NCBI RefSeq assembly: GCF_008704425.1
Contig: NZ_CP023696.1
Span: 1,536,501 to 1,600,500, forward strand
Source of the DNA: Streptomyces fradiae ATCC 10745 = DSM 40063
GTDB taxonomy: Bacteria > Actinomycetota > Actinomycetes > Streptomycetales > Streptomycetaceae
Reading direction: 5' to 3'
Length of the DNA: 64,000 bases
How positions within the stretch are numbered: position 1 is the first letter of the stretch; each line of letters opens with the position of its first letter. The notes under the pieces were generated by a model. That model saw only the letters and a program-made list of their open reading frames with translations. It had not been told where the DNA came from and did no database searches. The position numbers and the translations under genes are program-made. This document shows, piece after piece, positions 45,415 through 55,249 of the stretch.

Positions 45415-47456
45415 TGGGGGCTCCCCTCGGCTCGGTCGCCGGGTGTGAAGGTGACCGGCATGCGCGGGGGCGGTGCTCCGGTCGGCGCGATGTGCAGGGT
45501 CTTCAGGGCGAACTCCATGACCTTCTTGTAGACGGGGCCGCAGATCTGGCCGCCGAAGTAGCTGCCCTGGGTGGGGTTCTGGATGGCGCAGTAGACGGTG
45601 ATGCGGGGGGCGTCGGCGGGTGCGAAGCCGGCGAAGGAGGCGGTGTACCCCTTGTAGCGGCCGAGTCGCGGGTCGACGCGGTTGGCCGTGCCGGTCTTGC
45701 CGGCGACGCGGTAGCCGGGGATGGCGGCCTTGGTGCCGGTGCCCTCCCGGTCGTCGACGACCGATTCCAGCATGGCGGCGAGGGTCTGGGCGGTCTTCTC
45801 GCTGACGACACGCGTCCTCGCCGGTTCGGGCGCGGGGGTGAAGCGGCCGTCGGGGCCGCGGGTGCCGCGCACCAGGGTGGGTTCGACGCGGACGCCGCCG
45901 TTGGCGACGGTGGAGTAGACGGAGGCGGCCTGCATGGCGTTGAGGGACATGCCCTGGCCGAAGGGGATCGTGTACTGCTGCGAGGTGTTCCAGTCCTTCG
46001 GGTCGGCGAGGATGCCGGAGGTCTCGCCGGGGTAGCCGAGGCCGGTGGGGCTGCCCATGCCGAACTTGCGCAGGTAGGAGTGGAGGACCCGGTTGGCCTC
46101 CGCCTGGTTCTTCCCCAGCTGACCGGTCGCCAGGATGGTGCCGATGTTGGACGACTTGGCGAGGACGCCGTTGAGCGTCAGGTACCAGGTGGGGTGGTCG
46201 ATGTCGTCCTTGAAGAGGCGGTCGCCCCGGTGGAGGCGGTTGGGGACGACGACGTGGGTGGAGGGGGTGGCGGCGCCTTCCTCCAGGACGGCGGCGATCG
46301 ACATGACCTTGGCGGTGGAGCCGGGTTCGAAGGCGTCCTGGAGCGCCGCGTTGCCCATGGCGGCGGAGTCGGCCTGGGAGAGGTCGTTGGGGTCGAAGCC
46401 GGGCGCGTTGGCCATGGCGAGGACCTCGCCGGTGCGGGTGTCCTGGACGATGACGTATCCGCGGTCGGCGCGGGAGGCGGCGACCTGCTCGCTGATGGCC
46501 TTCTGGGCGGCCCACTGGATGTCGCGGTCGATGGTCAGCTCGATGTCGGAGCCGGGGACGGCGGGGGTCTCGCGGGCCTGGGCGGTGGGCACGCGGCGGC
46601 CGCCGGAGTGGGCGTACGTGATCTTGCCGTCCCGGCCGGCCAGTTCCTCGTCGAGCATCGACTCCAGGCCGCCGGCGCCGCGGCCCTCGGCGTTGACGTA
46701 GCCGAGTATCCCGGCGCCGAGGGAGCCGTTCGGGTAGACGCGCTTGGTGCTCTTCTCGCTGAGCACCCCGGCCAGGACGCTGACGCCGGGGCCGCCCTGG
46801 GCCCGGTCCTCGCGGGCCTTCCTGGCGAAGAGCGCCTTGAGGTCCTTGATCTGGTTCCAGACCTGGGGGGTCTGCTTGCGGGCGAGGACCGCGTACCGGG
46901 GGGAGGGCGGGGACTTGAGGGTGCGCACGAGCGCGGCGGGGTCCTTGCCGAGGATGGGCGCGAGGAGGGCGGCGGCCTGCTCGGGCGCGTCGGGGACCTT
47001 GCTCTCCTGCGGGGTGAACATCTTCGGGTCGGCGGTGATGTCGTACGCGTCGACGCTGGTGGCCAGGGCGATGCCGGCGCGGTCGGTGATCTCGCCGCGC
47101 TCGGCGGCGAGCTTGTGGCTCAGGTAGCGGTTCTTCTCGGCCTTGGCCGCGTACGCGGCGGCGTCGACGGCCTGGACCTGGAGGAGGCGCACGACGAAGG
47201 CCAGCATGACCAGGGTGAGCCCGACGCTGACCAGGCGGAGCCGGGGGCGGGGGCTGCCGAGCCGGAGCGGGCGGGCGGCCGGCGGCCGGGGCGGCGCCTG
47301 GCGCGGCCGGCGGGGCGTGGGGCGGCCGGCGGCGGGGCGGGGGCGGCCGGTGGCGGTGTCGCGGGGGGCGCGGGCGCCGCGGGTGCGGCCCGCAGGGTGC
47401 CGGGCGCCGCCGGCGGGGCGGGGGACGCGGCGGTGCGGAGGTTCCTGGGAGGGCAC
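45411..47456 (-). CDS. ftsI: Septal transpeptidase FtsI (class B PBP)
   Basis: The 681-aa protein has a ~75-residue Pro/Arg-rich cytoplasmic N-terminus, one membrane helix (about 80-97) and a dimerisation domain. The transpeptidase domain has its three active-site motifs: SxxK in FEPGSTAKVMS (Ser about residue 380), SxN in AKSSNIGT (about 434) and KTG in AGKTGTANR (about 587). It crosslinks septal peptidoglycan with FtsW and is the target of beta-lactams. There are no PASTA domains. It starts with GTG 47456, with AGGTGAGCA upstream, three bases after the ftsL stop. Confidence 0.96.
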   Translation of the reverse strand: MPSQEPPHRRVPRPAGGARHPAGRTRGARAPRDTATGRPRPAAGRPTPRRPRQAPPRPPAARPLRLGSPRPRLRLVSVGLTLVMLAFVVRLLQVQAVDAAAYAAKAEKNRYLSHKLAAERGEITDRAGIALATSVDAYDITADPKMFTPQESKVPDAPEQAAALLAPILGKDPAALVRTLKSPPSPRYAVLARKQTPQVWNQIKDLKALFARKAREDRAQGGPGVSVLAGVLSEKSTKRVYPNGSLGAGILGYVNAEGRGAGGLESMLDEELAGRDGKITYAHSGGRRVPTAQARETPAVPGSDIELTIDRDIQWAAQKAISEQVAASRADRGYVIVQDTRTGEVLAMANAPGFDPNDLSQADSAAMGNAALQDAFEPGSTAKVMSIAAVLEEGAATPSTHVVVPNRLHRGDRLFKDDIDHPTWYLTLNGVLAKSSNIGTILATGQLGKNQAEANRVLHSYLRKFGMGSPTGLGYPGETSGILADPKDWNTSQQYTIPFGQGMSLNAMQAASVYSTVANGGVRVEPTLVRGTRGPDGRFTPAPEPARTRVVSEKTAQTLAAMLESVVDDREGTGTKAAIPGYRVAGKTGTANRVDPRLGRYKGYTASFAGFAPADAPRITVYCAIQNPTQGSYFGGQICGPVYKKVMEFALKTLHIAPTGAPPPRMPVTFTPGDRAEGSPQ

Positions 47457-47459
47457 TGC

Positions 47460-48218
47460 TCACCTGCCGGGGGGCGTCGGGTCGGGGGCGGGGGCGGGGG
47501 GCGCGGGGGCGGCCGGGGGCGCGGGGGCGGGGGCACCGGTTCCGGGCGCGGCGGGGGCGTGCGGGGCGGGCGGGACCTGCGCCGGGCCGCCGTTCGGGGG
47601 CTGGGCGTACGGGGGCGCGTCGTACGGGGGCGCGTCGTACGGGGTGCGGGCGTACGGGTCGGGGCCGCTCGGGGGCTGGGCGCCGCCGGGTGGGAGGGCG
47701 TGGGGTGCGGGGGCGTTCGGCGCGGCTCCGTTGCCGGGAGCCGGGGCGTTCGGTACGGAGCCGTTCGGGGCCGGGGCGTTCGGGGCCGCCGCCGGGGACG
47801 GGTCGGCGCCGTGGGGGGTCTCGCCGGGGAGGGGCTCCGGGTCCGGCTCCGGGGTGGGGGCCGGGGAGGGGAGGCCGCGGACCGTGCCGTCCGGCTCCAG
47901 GAACGCCGGGCCGCCGCCGGGGACCATGCCCAGCTCACGGGCCCTGCGCTCCAGCGCGTCGGGGGCCGACCGGGCGTCGACGTCCCGCTGGAGGGCCTGC
48001 TCCTCGTCGGTGAGCTCGGTGGTGCGCTTCCTCAGCTCGGACAGCTTGAAGGACCCCTGGCTGAGGGAGGTGTTGAGGAGCAGGAGCCCGATGAGCCCCC
48101 CGCCCAGGAGGACGACGACGAGCAGGACGAAGGGGGTCCGGGCGGCGGTGGCCGGGCCGGACGGCATGAACCGGGCGAGCCGGGCCGCGCGCCCCTTCGG
48201 GTCTCCCGCCTTCGTCAC
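47460..48218 (-). CDS. ftsL: FtsL-like divisome protein with Pro/Ala/Asn-rich C-terminal tail
   Basis: The 252-aa protein has a short basic N-terminus, one membrane helix (about 28-49, [19 protein letters not shown]) and an FtsL/DivIC-like leucine-zipper coiled coil (about 60-100, [22 protein letters not shown]...[10 protein letters not shown]). After residue ~120 it is a low-complexity tail of Pro, Ala, Asn and Tyr with PNAPAPN and [11 protein letters not shown] repeats. Classical FtsL is ~100-120 residues, so the tail more than doubles it. Position between rsmH and ftsI supports FtsL. The GTG start overlaps the rsmH stop (GTGA). Confidence 0.88.
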   Translation of the reverse strand: MTKAGDPKGRAARLARFMPSGPATAARTPFVLLVVVLLGGGLIGLLLLNTSLSQGSFKLSELRKRTTELTDEEQALQRDVDARSAPDALERRARELGMVPGGGPAFLEPDGTVRGLPSPAPTPEPDPEPLPGETPHGADPSPAAAPNAPAPNGSVPNAPAPGNGAAPNAPAPHALPPGGAQPPSGPDPYARTPYDAPPYDAPPYAQPPNGGPAQVPPAPHAPAAPGTGAPAPAPPAAPAPPAPAPDPTPPGR

Positions 48219-49243
48219 ACGTCCTCCCTGATCCGTTCCGCGCCGCGCAGACGGGCCGGCGCGGCCCTGCGGTTCTCGGCGACCTCCTCCTCGGTGGGGA
48301 GTTCGGCGCCGCGCGTCAGCAGCTTGAGGCGAGGCTGGTACCGCTCGGGGACCACGGGCAGCCCCGGCGGGGCCGTGGTGGCGGCGCCCGCCGCGAAGAC
48401 CTGCTTGACCAGCCGGTCCTCCAGCGAGTGGTACGAGAGGACCGCGACGCGCCCGCCGACGGCGAGGGCCTTCACCGCGGCCGGGATCGCCCGCTCCAGC
48501 ACGGCCAGTTCGCCGTTGACCTCGATACGCAGCGCCTGGAAGGTGCGCTTGGCCGGGTTGCCCCCGGTGCGCTTGGCGGCCTGCGGCAGGGCGTCGCGGA
48601 TCAGCTCGACCAGCCGGGCGCTGCGGGTGAACGGCTCCTTCTCCCGCTCCCGCACGATGGCGCCGACGATCCGCTTGGCCTGCTTCTCCTCGCCGTACGC
48701 GCGCAGGATGCGGACCAGCTCGCCGGGCGGGTAGGTGTTGAGGACCTCGGCGGCGCTGATGCCCGCCGTCTGGTCCATGCGCATGTCGAGCGGGGCGTCC
48801 TGGGCGTAGGCGAAGCCGCGGTCGGCCTCGTCGAGCTGCATGGAGGAGACGCCGAGGTCGAACAGGACGCCCTGGACGCGCGGCACGCCGAGCCGGGCGA
48901 GGACCTCGGGCAGCTCGTCGTAGACGGCGTGGACGAGCGTGGCGCGGTCGCCGAAGCGGGCCAGGCGCTCGCCGGAGAGGCGCAGCGCCTCGGTGTCCCG
49001 GTCCAGCGCGACGAGCCGCGCCCCGGGGAAGCGGGTGAGCAGGGCCTCGCTGTGGCCGCCCAGGCCCAGGGTGCAGTCCACGACGACCGCTCCGGGCCGC
49101 TCCAGTGCGGGTGCGAGGAGGTCCAGGCACCGCCGGAGCATCACGGGGACGTGCCGGGTGTTGCCGTCCGGCCGCTCGCCGCCGTCGTTGTCGGGGAGCC
49201 GCACCGGGTCGGTACCGGCGGCACCCCCATCGCGCCCTGTCAT
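48215..49243 (-). CDS. rsmH: 16S rRNA m4C1402 methyltransferase
   Basis: The 342-aa protein has [15 protein letters not shown], the SAM-binding [37 protein letters not shown] and [14 protein letters not shown], all signatures of RsmH (MraW). It methylates N4 of C1402 in 16S rRNA. ATG 49243 follows AGAGGGAAG; the frame stays open upstream without a better ribosome site. It is the first gene of the dcw transcription unit here; no mraZ precedes it. Confidence 0.96.
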   Translation of the reverse strand: MTGRDGGAAGTDPVRLPDNDGGERPDGNTRHVPVMLRRCLDLLAPALERPGAVVVDCTLGLGGHSEALLTRFPGARLVALDRDTEALRLSGERLARFGDRATLVHAVYDELPEVLARLGVPRVQGVLFDLGVSSMQLDEADRGFAYAQDAPLDMRMDQTAGISAAEVLNTYPPGELVRILRAYGEEKQAKRIVGAIVREREKEPFTRSARLVELIRDALPQAAKRTGGNPAKRTFQALRIEVNGELAVLERAIPAAVKALAVGGRVAVLSYHSLEDRLVKQVFAAGAATTAPPGLPVVPERYQPRLKLLTRGAELPTEEEVAENRRAAPARLRGAERIREDV

Positions 49244-49615
49244 CTTCCCTCTCAGGTCCGGCTCGGCGCACGTACCACCGGCCTCCGGCGCCGGGGAGGG
49301 CGTCGGCCGACCGGCGAGCGGAGGGGCCGAGCCGTACGTGCCACCGCACACGCGGAGGAGAAACCGCGGAAATCGCTCGGAATTCGCTCAATGTCTCCGT
49401 GAACTTCGCGCCACTCTAGTCGACTCGCCCGCCCGGTCAATCAACCGGCCAGCGCGTCGCCCGGCCCGCGCACACCCGGGAGCAAACCGGACAGATCACC
49501 CTTCCGGGTGCCGCTCCCCTCCGCCCTGTGGGTTACCTCACAGCCCGCGTCATTGACGTTCTTTGTCCGCTCTCACGGCGAGCCTCCCGCGGGCGTGCCC
49601 GTTAACGTCATAGCC
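49244..49615. other. Divergent region between rsmH and carbonic anhydrase genes
   Basis: 372 bp without a supported gene. It contains the dcw promoter (49413-49440), an untranslated leader of ~160 bases for rsmH, and the promoter region of the carbonic anhydrase gene. No mraZ-like frame or MraZ-box (GTGGG repeat) array is visible. Confidence 0.5.
49413..49440 (-). promoter_or_regulatory. Candidate dcw-cluster promoter upstream of rsmH
   Basis: On the minus strand TTGACC (49435-49440) and TAGAGT (49413-49418) are 16 bp apart, a good vegetative-type promoter. A start near 49406 would give a leader of ~160 bases before rsmH. Confidence 0.6.
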
Positions 49616-50152
49616 ATGTCGACTTCCGCACCCCTCCCCGCCGAAGCCCAGGGCGAGACGGTCACCGACCGGCTGGTCGAGGCCAACCGCAGCTACTCCG
49701 AGCAGTTCACCGACCCCGGCATGGACGCGCGCCCCGTGCTCAAGGTGGCGGTCGTCGCCTGCATGGACGCCCGCCTCGACCTGCACGCGGCCCTCGGCCT
49801 GCACCTCGGCGACTGCCACACCATCCGCAACGCCGGCGGCGTCGTCACCGACGACGTGATCCGCTCGCTCACCATCAGCCAGCGTGCGCTCGGCACCCGC
49901 AGCATCGTGCTCGTGCACCACACGGGCTGCGGCCTGGAGACCCTCACCGAGGGCTTCCGCGACGACCTGGAGCAGGAGGTCGGGCAGCGTCCGACCTGGG
50001 CCGTGGAGGCGTTCCGCGACGTCGACCAGGACGTGCGGCAGTCGATGCAGCGGGTGCGCACCTCGCCGTTCCTCCAGCACACCGGCGACGTGCGGGGCTT
50101 CGTCTTCGACGTGACGACCGGCCTGCTCCGCGAGGTCGACCCGGCCGCCTGA
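49616..50152 (+). CDS. Beta-carbonic anhydrase
   Basis: The 178-aa protein has zinc-ligand motifs VVACMDARLDL (Cys, with the Asp-Arg dyad) and LVHHTGCGLET (His and Cys) and the conserved IRNAGGVVTDD. It interconverts CO2 and bicarbonate in the cytoplasm. ATG 49616 is chosen because the family begins about there; the frame extends to 49508 with a non-conserved sequence. It is divergent from rsmH. Confidence 0.92.
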   Translation: MSTSAPLPAEAQGETVTDRLVEANRSYSEQFTDPGMDARPVLKVAVVACMDARLDLHAALGLHLGDCHTIRNAGGVVTDDVIRSLTISQRALGTRSIVLVHHTGCGLETLTEGFRDDLEQEVGQRPTWAVEAFRDVDQDVRQSMQRVRTSPFLQHTGDVRGFVFDVTTGLLREVDPAA

Positions 50153-50424
50153 CCCTCCCCGCACGGCCCCCGCCGGGCACGCCGACGACCTCGCGGGGAC
50201 CACCGGACGGCCGCGGGCGGGCGGGACCGACCCGCCGAAGCACTGACATATCGCCCGCGGTTGTCCGGAGCCGAGTGACACCGCGCCGCACGGCAACAAG
50301 AATGCGGGGTGACACCCCTCCCGGGCCGCAGGAGACGCTCCGCGGGCGGTGTTGCACATCTCTGGGTGGGCCGTGCCGTCCTGCATCGCACCGGCCCGCG
50401 ATCGAAAGGGCCGAGGAGGGCCGG

Positions 50425-51447
50425 GTGACCACCTATGACGACCGAGCGAGCCTCACAGACCTGACCACCACCGCGGAGTTGGTCCGCCGGTCGGTGGAGG
50501 GTGTGATCGAGGGCAAGCCCGAGGTCGTACGGGTCTCGCTGACCGTGCTGCTGGCCGAGGGGCACCTCCTGATCGAGGACGTGCCCGGCGTCGGCAAGAC
50601 GATGCTGGCGAAGGCGCTGGCCCGGTCCATCGACTGCTCCGTGCGGCGCATCCAGTTCACGCCCGACCTGCTGCCATCCGACGTCACCGGCGTGTCGGTC
50701 TACGACCAGCAGCGCCGCGAGTTCGAGTTCAAGCCGGGCGCGATCTTCGCGCAGATCGTGATCGGCGACGAGATCAACCGGGCCTCGCCCAAGACCCAGT
50801 CCGCGCTCCTGGAGTCCCTGGAGGAGCGCCAGGTCACCGTGGACGGGCAGTCGTACGAGCTGCCGTCGCCGTTCATGGTGGTGGCCACGCAGAACCCGGT
50901 GGAGATGGAAGGAACGTATCCGCTCCCCGAGGCCCAGCGGGACCGCTTCATGGCGCGCGTCTCGATCGGCTACCCGAGCGCCGACGCCGAGCTGCGGATG
51001 CTGGACACGCACGGCGGGGTGTCACCGCTGGACGACCTCCAGCCGGTGGCGCACGCCCACGACATCGTGAAGCTGATCGACGCGGTGCGCGGTGTCCACG
51101 TCGCCGACTCGGTCCGCAGGTACGCCGTCGACCTGGTCGGCGCCACCCGCGTCCACCCGGATCTGCGCCTGGGCGCCTCGCCGCGCGCGACGCTGCACCT
51201 GCTGCGCGCCGCGAAGGCCTCCGCCGCGCTGGCCGGCCGCGAGTACGCCCTCCCGGACGACGTGCAGGCGCTGGCCGTGCCCGTGCTGGCGCACCGGCTG
51301 CTGCCGACCGCGCAGGCGCAGCTGGACCGGCGCACCGCCGAGCAGGTCGTACTGGACATCCTGCAGCGCACCCCCGTGCCGGCGGTGGCGCAGCGGCCGG
51401 CCGGGGAGGCGTTCCTCGCCCAGCGGCCCGGCCTGCGGCGGCTGTGA
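50425..51447 (+). CDS. MoxR-type AAA+ ATPase
   Basis: The 340-aa protein starts with GTG 50425 (V-T-T-Y-D-D) behind GAGGAGGGCC. Walker A is DVPGVGKTMLAKALA (about residues 52-66), Walker B is IVIGDEINRASPKTQSALLE, and the MoxR insert QFTPDLLPSDVTG and sensor VATQNPVEMEGTYPLPEAQRDRFM are present. MoxR ATPases act as chaperones for VWA- or DUF58-type partners. It overlaps the DUF58 gene by four bases, so the three genes to 55249 form one translationally coupled operon. Confidence 0.94.
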   Translation: MTTYDDRASLTDLTTTAELVRRSVEGVIEGKPEVVRVSLTVLLAEGHLLIEDVPGVGKTMLAKALARSIDCSVRRIQFTPDLLPSDVTGVSVYDQQRREFEFKPGAIFAQIVIGDEINRASPKTQSALLESLEERQVTVDGQSYELPSPFMVVATQNPVEMEGTYPLPEAQRDRFMARVSIGYPSADAELRMLDTHGGVSPLDDLQPVAHAHDIVKLIDAVRGVHVADSVRRYAVDLVGATRVHPDLRLGASPRATLHLLRAAKASAALAGREYALPDDVQALAVPVLAHRLLPTAQAQLDRRTAEQVVLDILQRTPVPAVAQRPAGEAFLAQRPGLRRL

Positions 51448-52880
51448 TGACGGCCGCGACTCCCGCCGCCGCGGACGGGGCGGTCCGGGGCGGGCTGCGG
51501 GGCGCCTTCGCCGGGCTCACCACGCGGGGCCGGTCCTTCCTGGCGGCCGGGGTCGCGGCGGTGGCCTGCGCGTACGTGCTCGGCCAGCCGGACCTGCTGC
51601 GCGTGGGCCTGCTGCTGGCGGTGCTGCCGCTGGTGTGCGTGGCGGTGCTGTACCGCACGCGCCACCGGGTCGCGGCGAGCCGGCGGCTGGCGCCGCAGCG
51701 GGTGGCCGCGGGCTCGGAGGCGCGGGTGCGCCTGCGGCTGGACAACGTGTCGCGGCTGCCGACGGGGCTGCTGATGCTCCAGGACCGCGTCCCGTACGTG
51801 CTGGGGCCGCGGCCCCGGTTCGTGCTGGACCGGGTGGAGCCGGGCGGGAAGCGCGAGGTGTCGTACCGGGTCCGCTCGGACCTGCGCGGGCGGTACCCGC
51901 TGGGCCCGCTCCAGCTGCGGCTGAGCGACCCGTTCGGGATGTGCGAGCTGACGCGTTCCTTCGGCGCCTACGACCTGCTGACGGTCGTGCCGCGCACGGA
52001 GCCGCTGCCGGCCGTGCGGCTGGCCGGCGAGGCGCCGGGGTACGGCGACGGGCGGCACCGGGCGCTGGCGCAGGTGGGCGAGGACGACGTCATGCCGCGC
52101 GAGTACCGGCACGGGGACGATCTGCGGCGGGTGCACTGGCGCTCCACGGCCCGGTACGGGGAGCTGATGGTGCGGCGCGAGGAGCAGCCCCGCCAGGCGC
52201 GCTGCACGGTGCTGCTGGACACCCGCGCGGAGGCGTACGGGGGCGGCGGGCCGGACGCGGCGTTCGAGTGGGCGGTGTCGGGCGCGGCGTCGGCGGTGGC
52301 GCACATGCTGGGGCGCGGGTACGCGGTGCGGCTGCTGACGGACACCGGGGACACCCTGCCGGGCGACGGCTCGGACGGGTACGTGGCGCCGGGGCACGAG
52401 GCGGGGGACGCGGCGGGGATGCTGATGGACGCCCTGGCCGTGGTGGACCACTCGGACGAGCCGGGTCTCGGCCGGGCGCTCGACGTGCTGCGCGCCGGGG
52501 GCGAGGGTCTGCTGATCGCGTTCTTCGGTGAACTGGACGGGGCGCAGGCGGAGCTGGCGGCCCGGATGCGGCGGCGCAGCGGTGCGGCCGTGGCGTTCGT
52601 CCGGGACACGGGCGGCGGGGCCTCCGGCGGCGGGGCTTCCGGGGCGGGTGGGGACGGCTCCGGTGGTGCCGGTTCCGGCTCGGGGGCCGGTGGTGCCGGT
52701 GGGGCGGCCGGTGGCTCCGGTGCGGCGGCCGACGCGGTGCGGCGGCTCCAGGAGGCGGGCTGGTCGGCGGTCCCGGTGCGGCCGGGCGACTCGCTGGCCG
52801 GGCTGTGGCGGCACGCCGCGCGGGGCGCGGGCGCGGTCGCCGGTGGTGGTACGACGGGCTTCTCGGGGGGTTGGTCATGA
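51444..52880 (+). CDS. DUF58 domain membrane protein
   Basis: The 478-aa protein has two N-terminal membrane helices (about 30-48 and 52-70) and a beta-rich middle. The DUF58 signature reads YRHGDDLRRVHWRSTARYGELMVRREEQP, followed by a VWA-like segment (RCTVLLDTRAEAYG). A Gly/Ser-rich low-complexity stretch (about 390-430) comes before the C-terminus. It is the usual partner of MoxR and transglutaminase-like genes. GTG 51444 (overlap GTGA) or ATG 51447 are both possible starts. Function is unknown; a structural or assembly role at the membrane is likely. Confidence 0.9.
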   Translation: MMTAATPAAADGAVRGGLRGAFAGLTTRGRSFLAAGVAAVACAYVLGQPDLLRVGLLLAVLPLVCVAVLYRTRHRVAASRRLAPQRVAAGSEARVRLRLDNVSRLPTGLLMLQDRVPYVLGPRPRFVLDRVEPGGKREVSYRVRSDLRGRYPLGPLQLRLSDPFGMCELTRSFGAYDLLTVVPRTEPLPAVRLAGEAPGYGDGRHRALAQVGEDDVMPREYRHGDDLRRVHWRSTARYGELMVRREEQPRQARCTVLLDTRAEAYGGGGPDAAFEWAVSGAASAVAHMLGRGYAVRLLTDTGDTLPGDGSDGYVAPGHEAGDAAGMLMDALAVVDHSDEPGLGRALDVLRAGGEGLLIAFFGELDGAQAELAARMRRRSGAAVAFVRDTGGGASGGGASGAGGDGSGGAGSGSGAGGAGGAAGGSGAAADAVRRLQEAGWSAVPVRPGDSLAGLWRHAARGAGAVAGGGTTGFSGGWS

Positions 52881-55249
52881 GCGGCGGCGGACGCCTGACG
52901 GTGTGTGCGCTGGTCGCCACCCTGGCGGCGGCGTGCGCGCTGCTGCCGCTGGTCGGCGAGGTCGGCTGGATCGTCCAGGCGGCGGCGCTGCTGGCGGCCG
53001 TGGCGGGGGCGGGCGCGGCGGCCCGGCGGGTGCCGGCGGCGCGGTCGCTGACCGTGGCGGCGCAGCTCGCGGTGGGCCTGGTGCTGCTGACGCTGCTGTT
53101 CGCGCGGGAGCAGGCGGTGGCCGGGGTGCTGCCGACGCCCGAGGTGTTCCGCCGGTTCGGGGCGCTGCTGGAGGCCGGCGTGCGGGACGTGGGGCAGTAC
53201 GCCCCGCCCGCCCCGGCCACGGACGGCATCCGGCTGATGCTGGTCGGCGGGGTGCTGCTGATCGGGCTGGCCGTCGACGTGCTCGCCGTGACGCTGCGCA
53301 GCGCGGCCCCCGCGGGGCTTCCGCTGCTGGCGCTGTACTCGGTGGCGGCCGGGCTGTCCGGCGGCGGCGCGAACTGGCTGTGGTTCCTGGTGGCGGCGAC
53401 CGGCTACCTGGTGCTGCTGCTCGCGGAGGGCCGCGACCGGCTCGCCCAGTGGGGCCGGGTGTTCGGCGGGCCGAAGCCCCGGCCGGGCGGCCCCGGCGCG
53501 TTCGAGGCGGCCGACGGGTCGGCGCCCGCGCCGCTGCGCACCGGGCGGCGGATCGGCGCGCTGGCGCTGGGCATCGCCCTGGTCGTGCCGAGCGTGCTGC
53601 CGTCGCTGGACGGGGGCCTGCTGGGCGGCGGCACCGGCGACGGCGCGGGCGGCGGCACGATCTCGGCGGTGAACCCGCTCGTCTCCCTGAAGGACAACCT
53701 GAACCAGGCGCGGGACCGGGAGGTGCTGCGCTACCGGACGAACGCGCCGGACGGCCCCGGCCTCTACCTGCGGCTGGTGTCGCTGGACCAGTTCGACGGC
53801 ACGTCGTGGCGGACCTCCGTACGGGGCGTGGAGGACATACCGGAGCGGCTGCCGGCGCCGGTCGGGCTGGACGGGCGGACCGGTGTCACGGAGATCCGCA
53901 CCAACGTCTCGGCGTCGGGCTCGTACCAGCAGAAGTGGCTGCCGATGCCGTACCCCGCGACGGACGTGGAGATCGAGGGCCGCTGGCGGTACGAGCCGGT
54001 CGGGCGGATGGTCGTCGGCGACGACGGGCAGACCACGGGCGGTGCGCAGTACTCGGTGAGCAGTCTGGTCGTCCAGCCGACGCGGGAGCAGCTCGCGGCG
54101 GCCCCGCCGGCGCCGGGCCCGCTGCTGCGGGAGTACACGCGCGTCCCGCAGTCGCTGCCGCGCGACGTGCGGACCACGGCGCTGGAGGTGACCGCGGGCG
54201 CGAAGAGCGACTACGAGCGGGCCGTCCGGCTGCAGGACTGGTTCGCCACGGAGGGCGGCTTCCGGTACGACACGGAGGTGTCGTCGGGGACGGGCGTCAC
54301 AGCGATCTCCCGGTTCCTGAAGGACCGGAAGGGCTTCTGCGTCCACTTCTCGTTCGCCATGGCGGCGATGGCCCGCACGCTGAACGTGCCGGCCCGCGTC
54401 GCGGTCGGCTTCATGCCGGGCACGCCGTCCGGGGGCGGCACGGTGTCGGTGGGCATCAGGGACGCGCACGCCTGGCCCGAGCTGTACTTCGAGGGCGTGG
54501 GGTGGACCCGCTTCGAGCCGACGCCGTCGCGCGGCTCGGTGCCCGAGTACGCGATGCCGGAGGCGCCCGCCGGTGCCGACCCGGGCGCGGAGGAGCCCCT
54601 GCCGAGCCCGTCGGCGGCGCCGTCGGCCGCTCCGTCGCAGCGGGCCGACTGCGCGCCGCAGCTCGCCGGACCGGAGGGGTGCGGCGGGTCCGCGTCGCCC
54701 GCCGGGCCGTCCGCCGGCTCCGGCCCGGCGCTCTGGCCGGTAGTGGCGGCCGTGGCAGGGGGCGTGGTGGTGGTGCTCCTGCCGCTGGCGCCGATGCTGT
54801 GGCGGCGGCGGGTCCGGGCGCGGCGGCTGCGGGGCGGGGAGCCCACGGCGGTGTGGGCGGAGGTCGTGGACGCGGCCTGGGACCTGGGCGTCCCTCCGGA
54901 CGAGTCGCTGACGCCGCGCCGCACGGCCGCGCGGCTGGTGCGGGAGGGCCCGCTGGAGGGCGCCGCAGCGGAGGCGGCCCACCGGCTGGCCGGCGCCGTG
55001 GAGGAGGCGCTGTACGCGCGGGCGCCGCGTCCGGTGGAGGGCCTGGCCCGGGACGCGGCTGCGGTCCGCGCGGGGCTGGTGGCGGCGTCCGGCCGCGGGG
55101 CGCGGCTGCGGGCGGCGCTGGCCCCGCGGTCGGCGGCGCGGCTGGTGTGGGCGGCGTCCCGGCGCCGCTCGGCCGCCGCGGCGCGGTGGTCCGCCCGGTG
55201 GGCCGCCCTGACGCGCCGGCGGCCCCGGCCGTCCCGCCCGCGCGGCTGA
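52877..55249 (+). CDS. TgpA-like membrane transglutaminase (DUF3488/transglutaminase core)
   Basis: The 790-aa protein starts with ATGA overlapping the DUF58 stop. It has about six N-terminal membrane segments (residues 10-230, DUF3488) and a large extracytoplasmic domain with the transglutaminase core: Cys in DRKGFCVHFSFAMAAMAR (about residue 487), His in IRDAHAWPELYFEG (about 529) and the acidic residue in WTRFEPTPS. One more helix (about 617-640) and a charged cytoplasmic tail follow. Such proteins act as transglutaminases or peptidases at the cell surface. In the MoxR-DUF58-TgpA triad the ATPase probably activates or assembles the membrane pair. Confidence 0.92.
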   Translation: MSGGGRLTVCALVATLAAACALLPLVGEVGWIVQAAALLAAVAGAGAAARRVPAARSLTVAAQLAVGLVLLTLLFAREQAVAGVLPTPEVFRRFGALLEAGVRDVGQYAPPAPATDGIRLMLVGGVLLIGLAVDVLAVTLRSAAPAGLPLLALYSVAAGLSGGGANWLWFLVAATGYLVLLLAEGRDRLAQWGRVFGGPKPRPGGPGAFEAADGSAPAPLRTGRRIGALALGIALVVPSVLPSLDGGLLGGGTGDGAGGGTISAVNPLVSLKDNLNQARDREVLRYRTNAPDGPGLYLRLVSLDQFDGTSWRTSVRGVEDIPERLPAPVGLDGRTGVTEIRTNVSASGSYQQKWLPMPYPATDVEIEGRWRYEPVGRMVVGDDGQTTGGAQYSVSSLVVQPTREQLAAAPPAPGPLLREYTRVPQSLPRDVRTTALEVTAGAKSDYERAVRLQDWFATEGGFRYDTEVSSGTGVTAISRFLKDRKGFCVHFSFAMAAMARTLNVPARVAVGFMPGTPSGGGTVSVGIRDAHAWPELYFEGVGWTRFEPTPSRGSVPEYAMPEAPAGADPGAEEPLPSPSAAPSAAPSQRADCAPQLAGPEGCGGSASPAGPSAGSGPALWPVVAAVAGGVVVVLLPLAPMLWRRRVRARRLRGGEPTAVWAEVVDAAWDLGVPPDESLTPRRTAARLVREGPLEGAAAEAAHRLAGAVEEALYARAPRPVEGLARDAAAVRAGLVAASGRGARLRAALAPRSAARLVWAASRRRSAAAARWSARWAALTRRRPRPSRPRG

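Noticed and set aside
45408..48734. 1108-codon plus-strand frame opposite ftsI and ftsL
   Set aside because: Compositional shadow; the minus strand encodes the penicillin-binding protein with its three active-site motifs.
49244..49615. An mraZ gene in front of rsmH
   Set aside because: No frame in this interval has MraZ-like sequence or the required ~140-codon length with a ribosome site.
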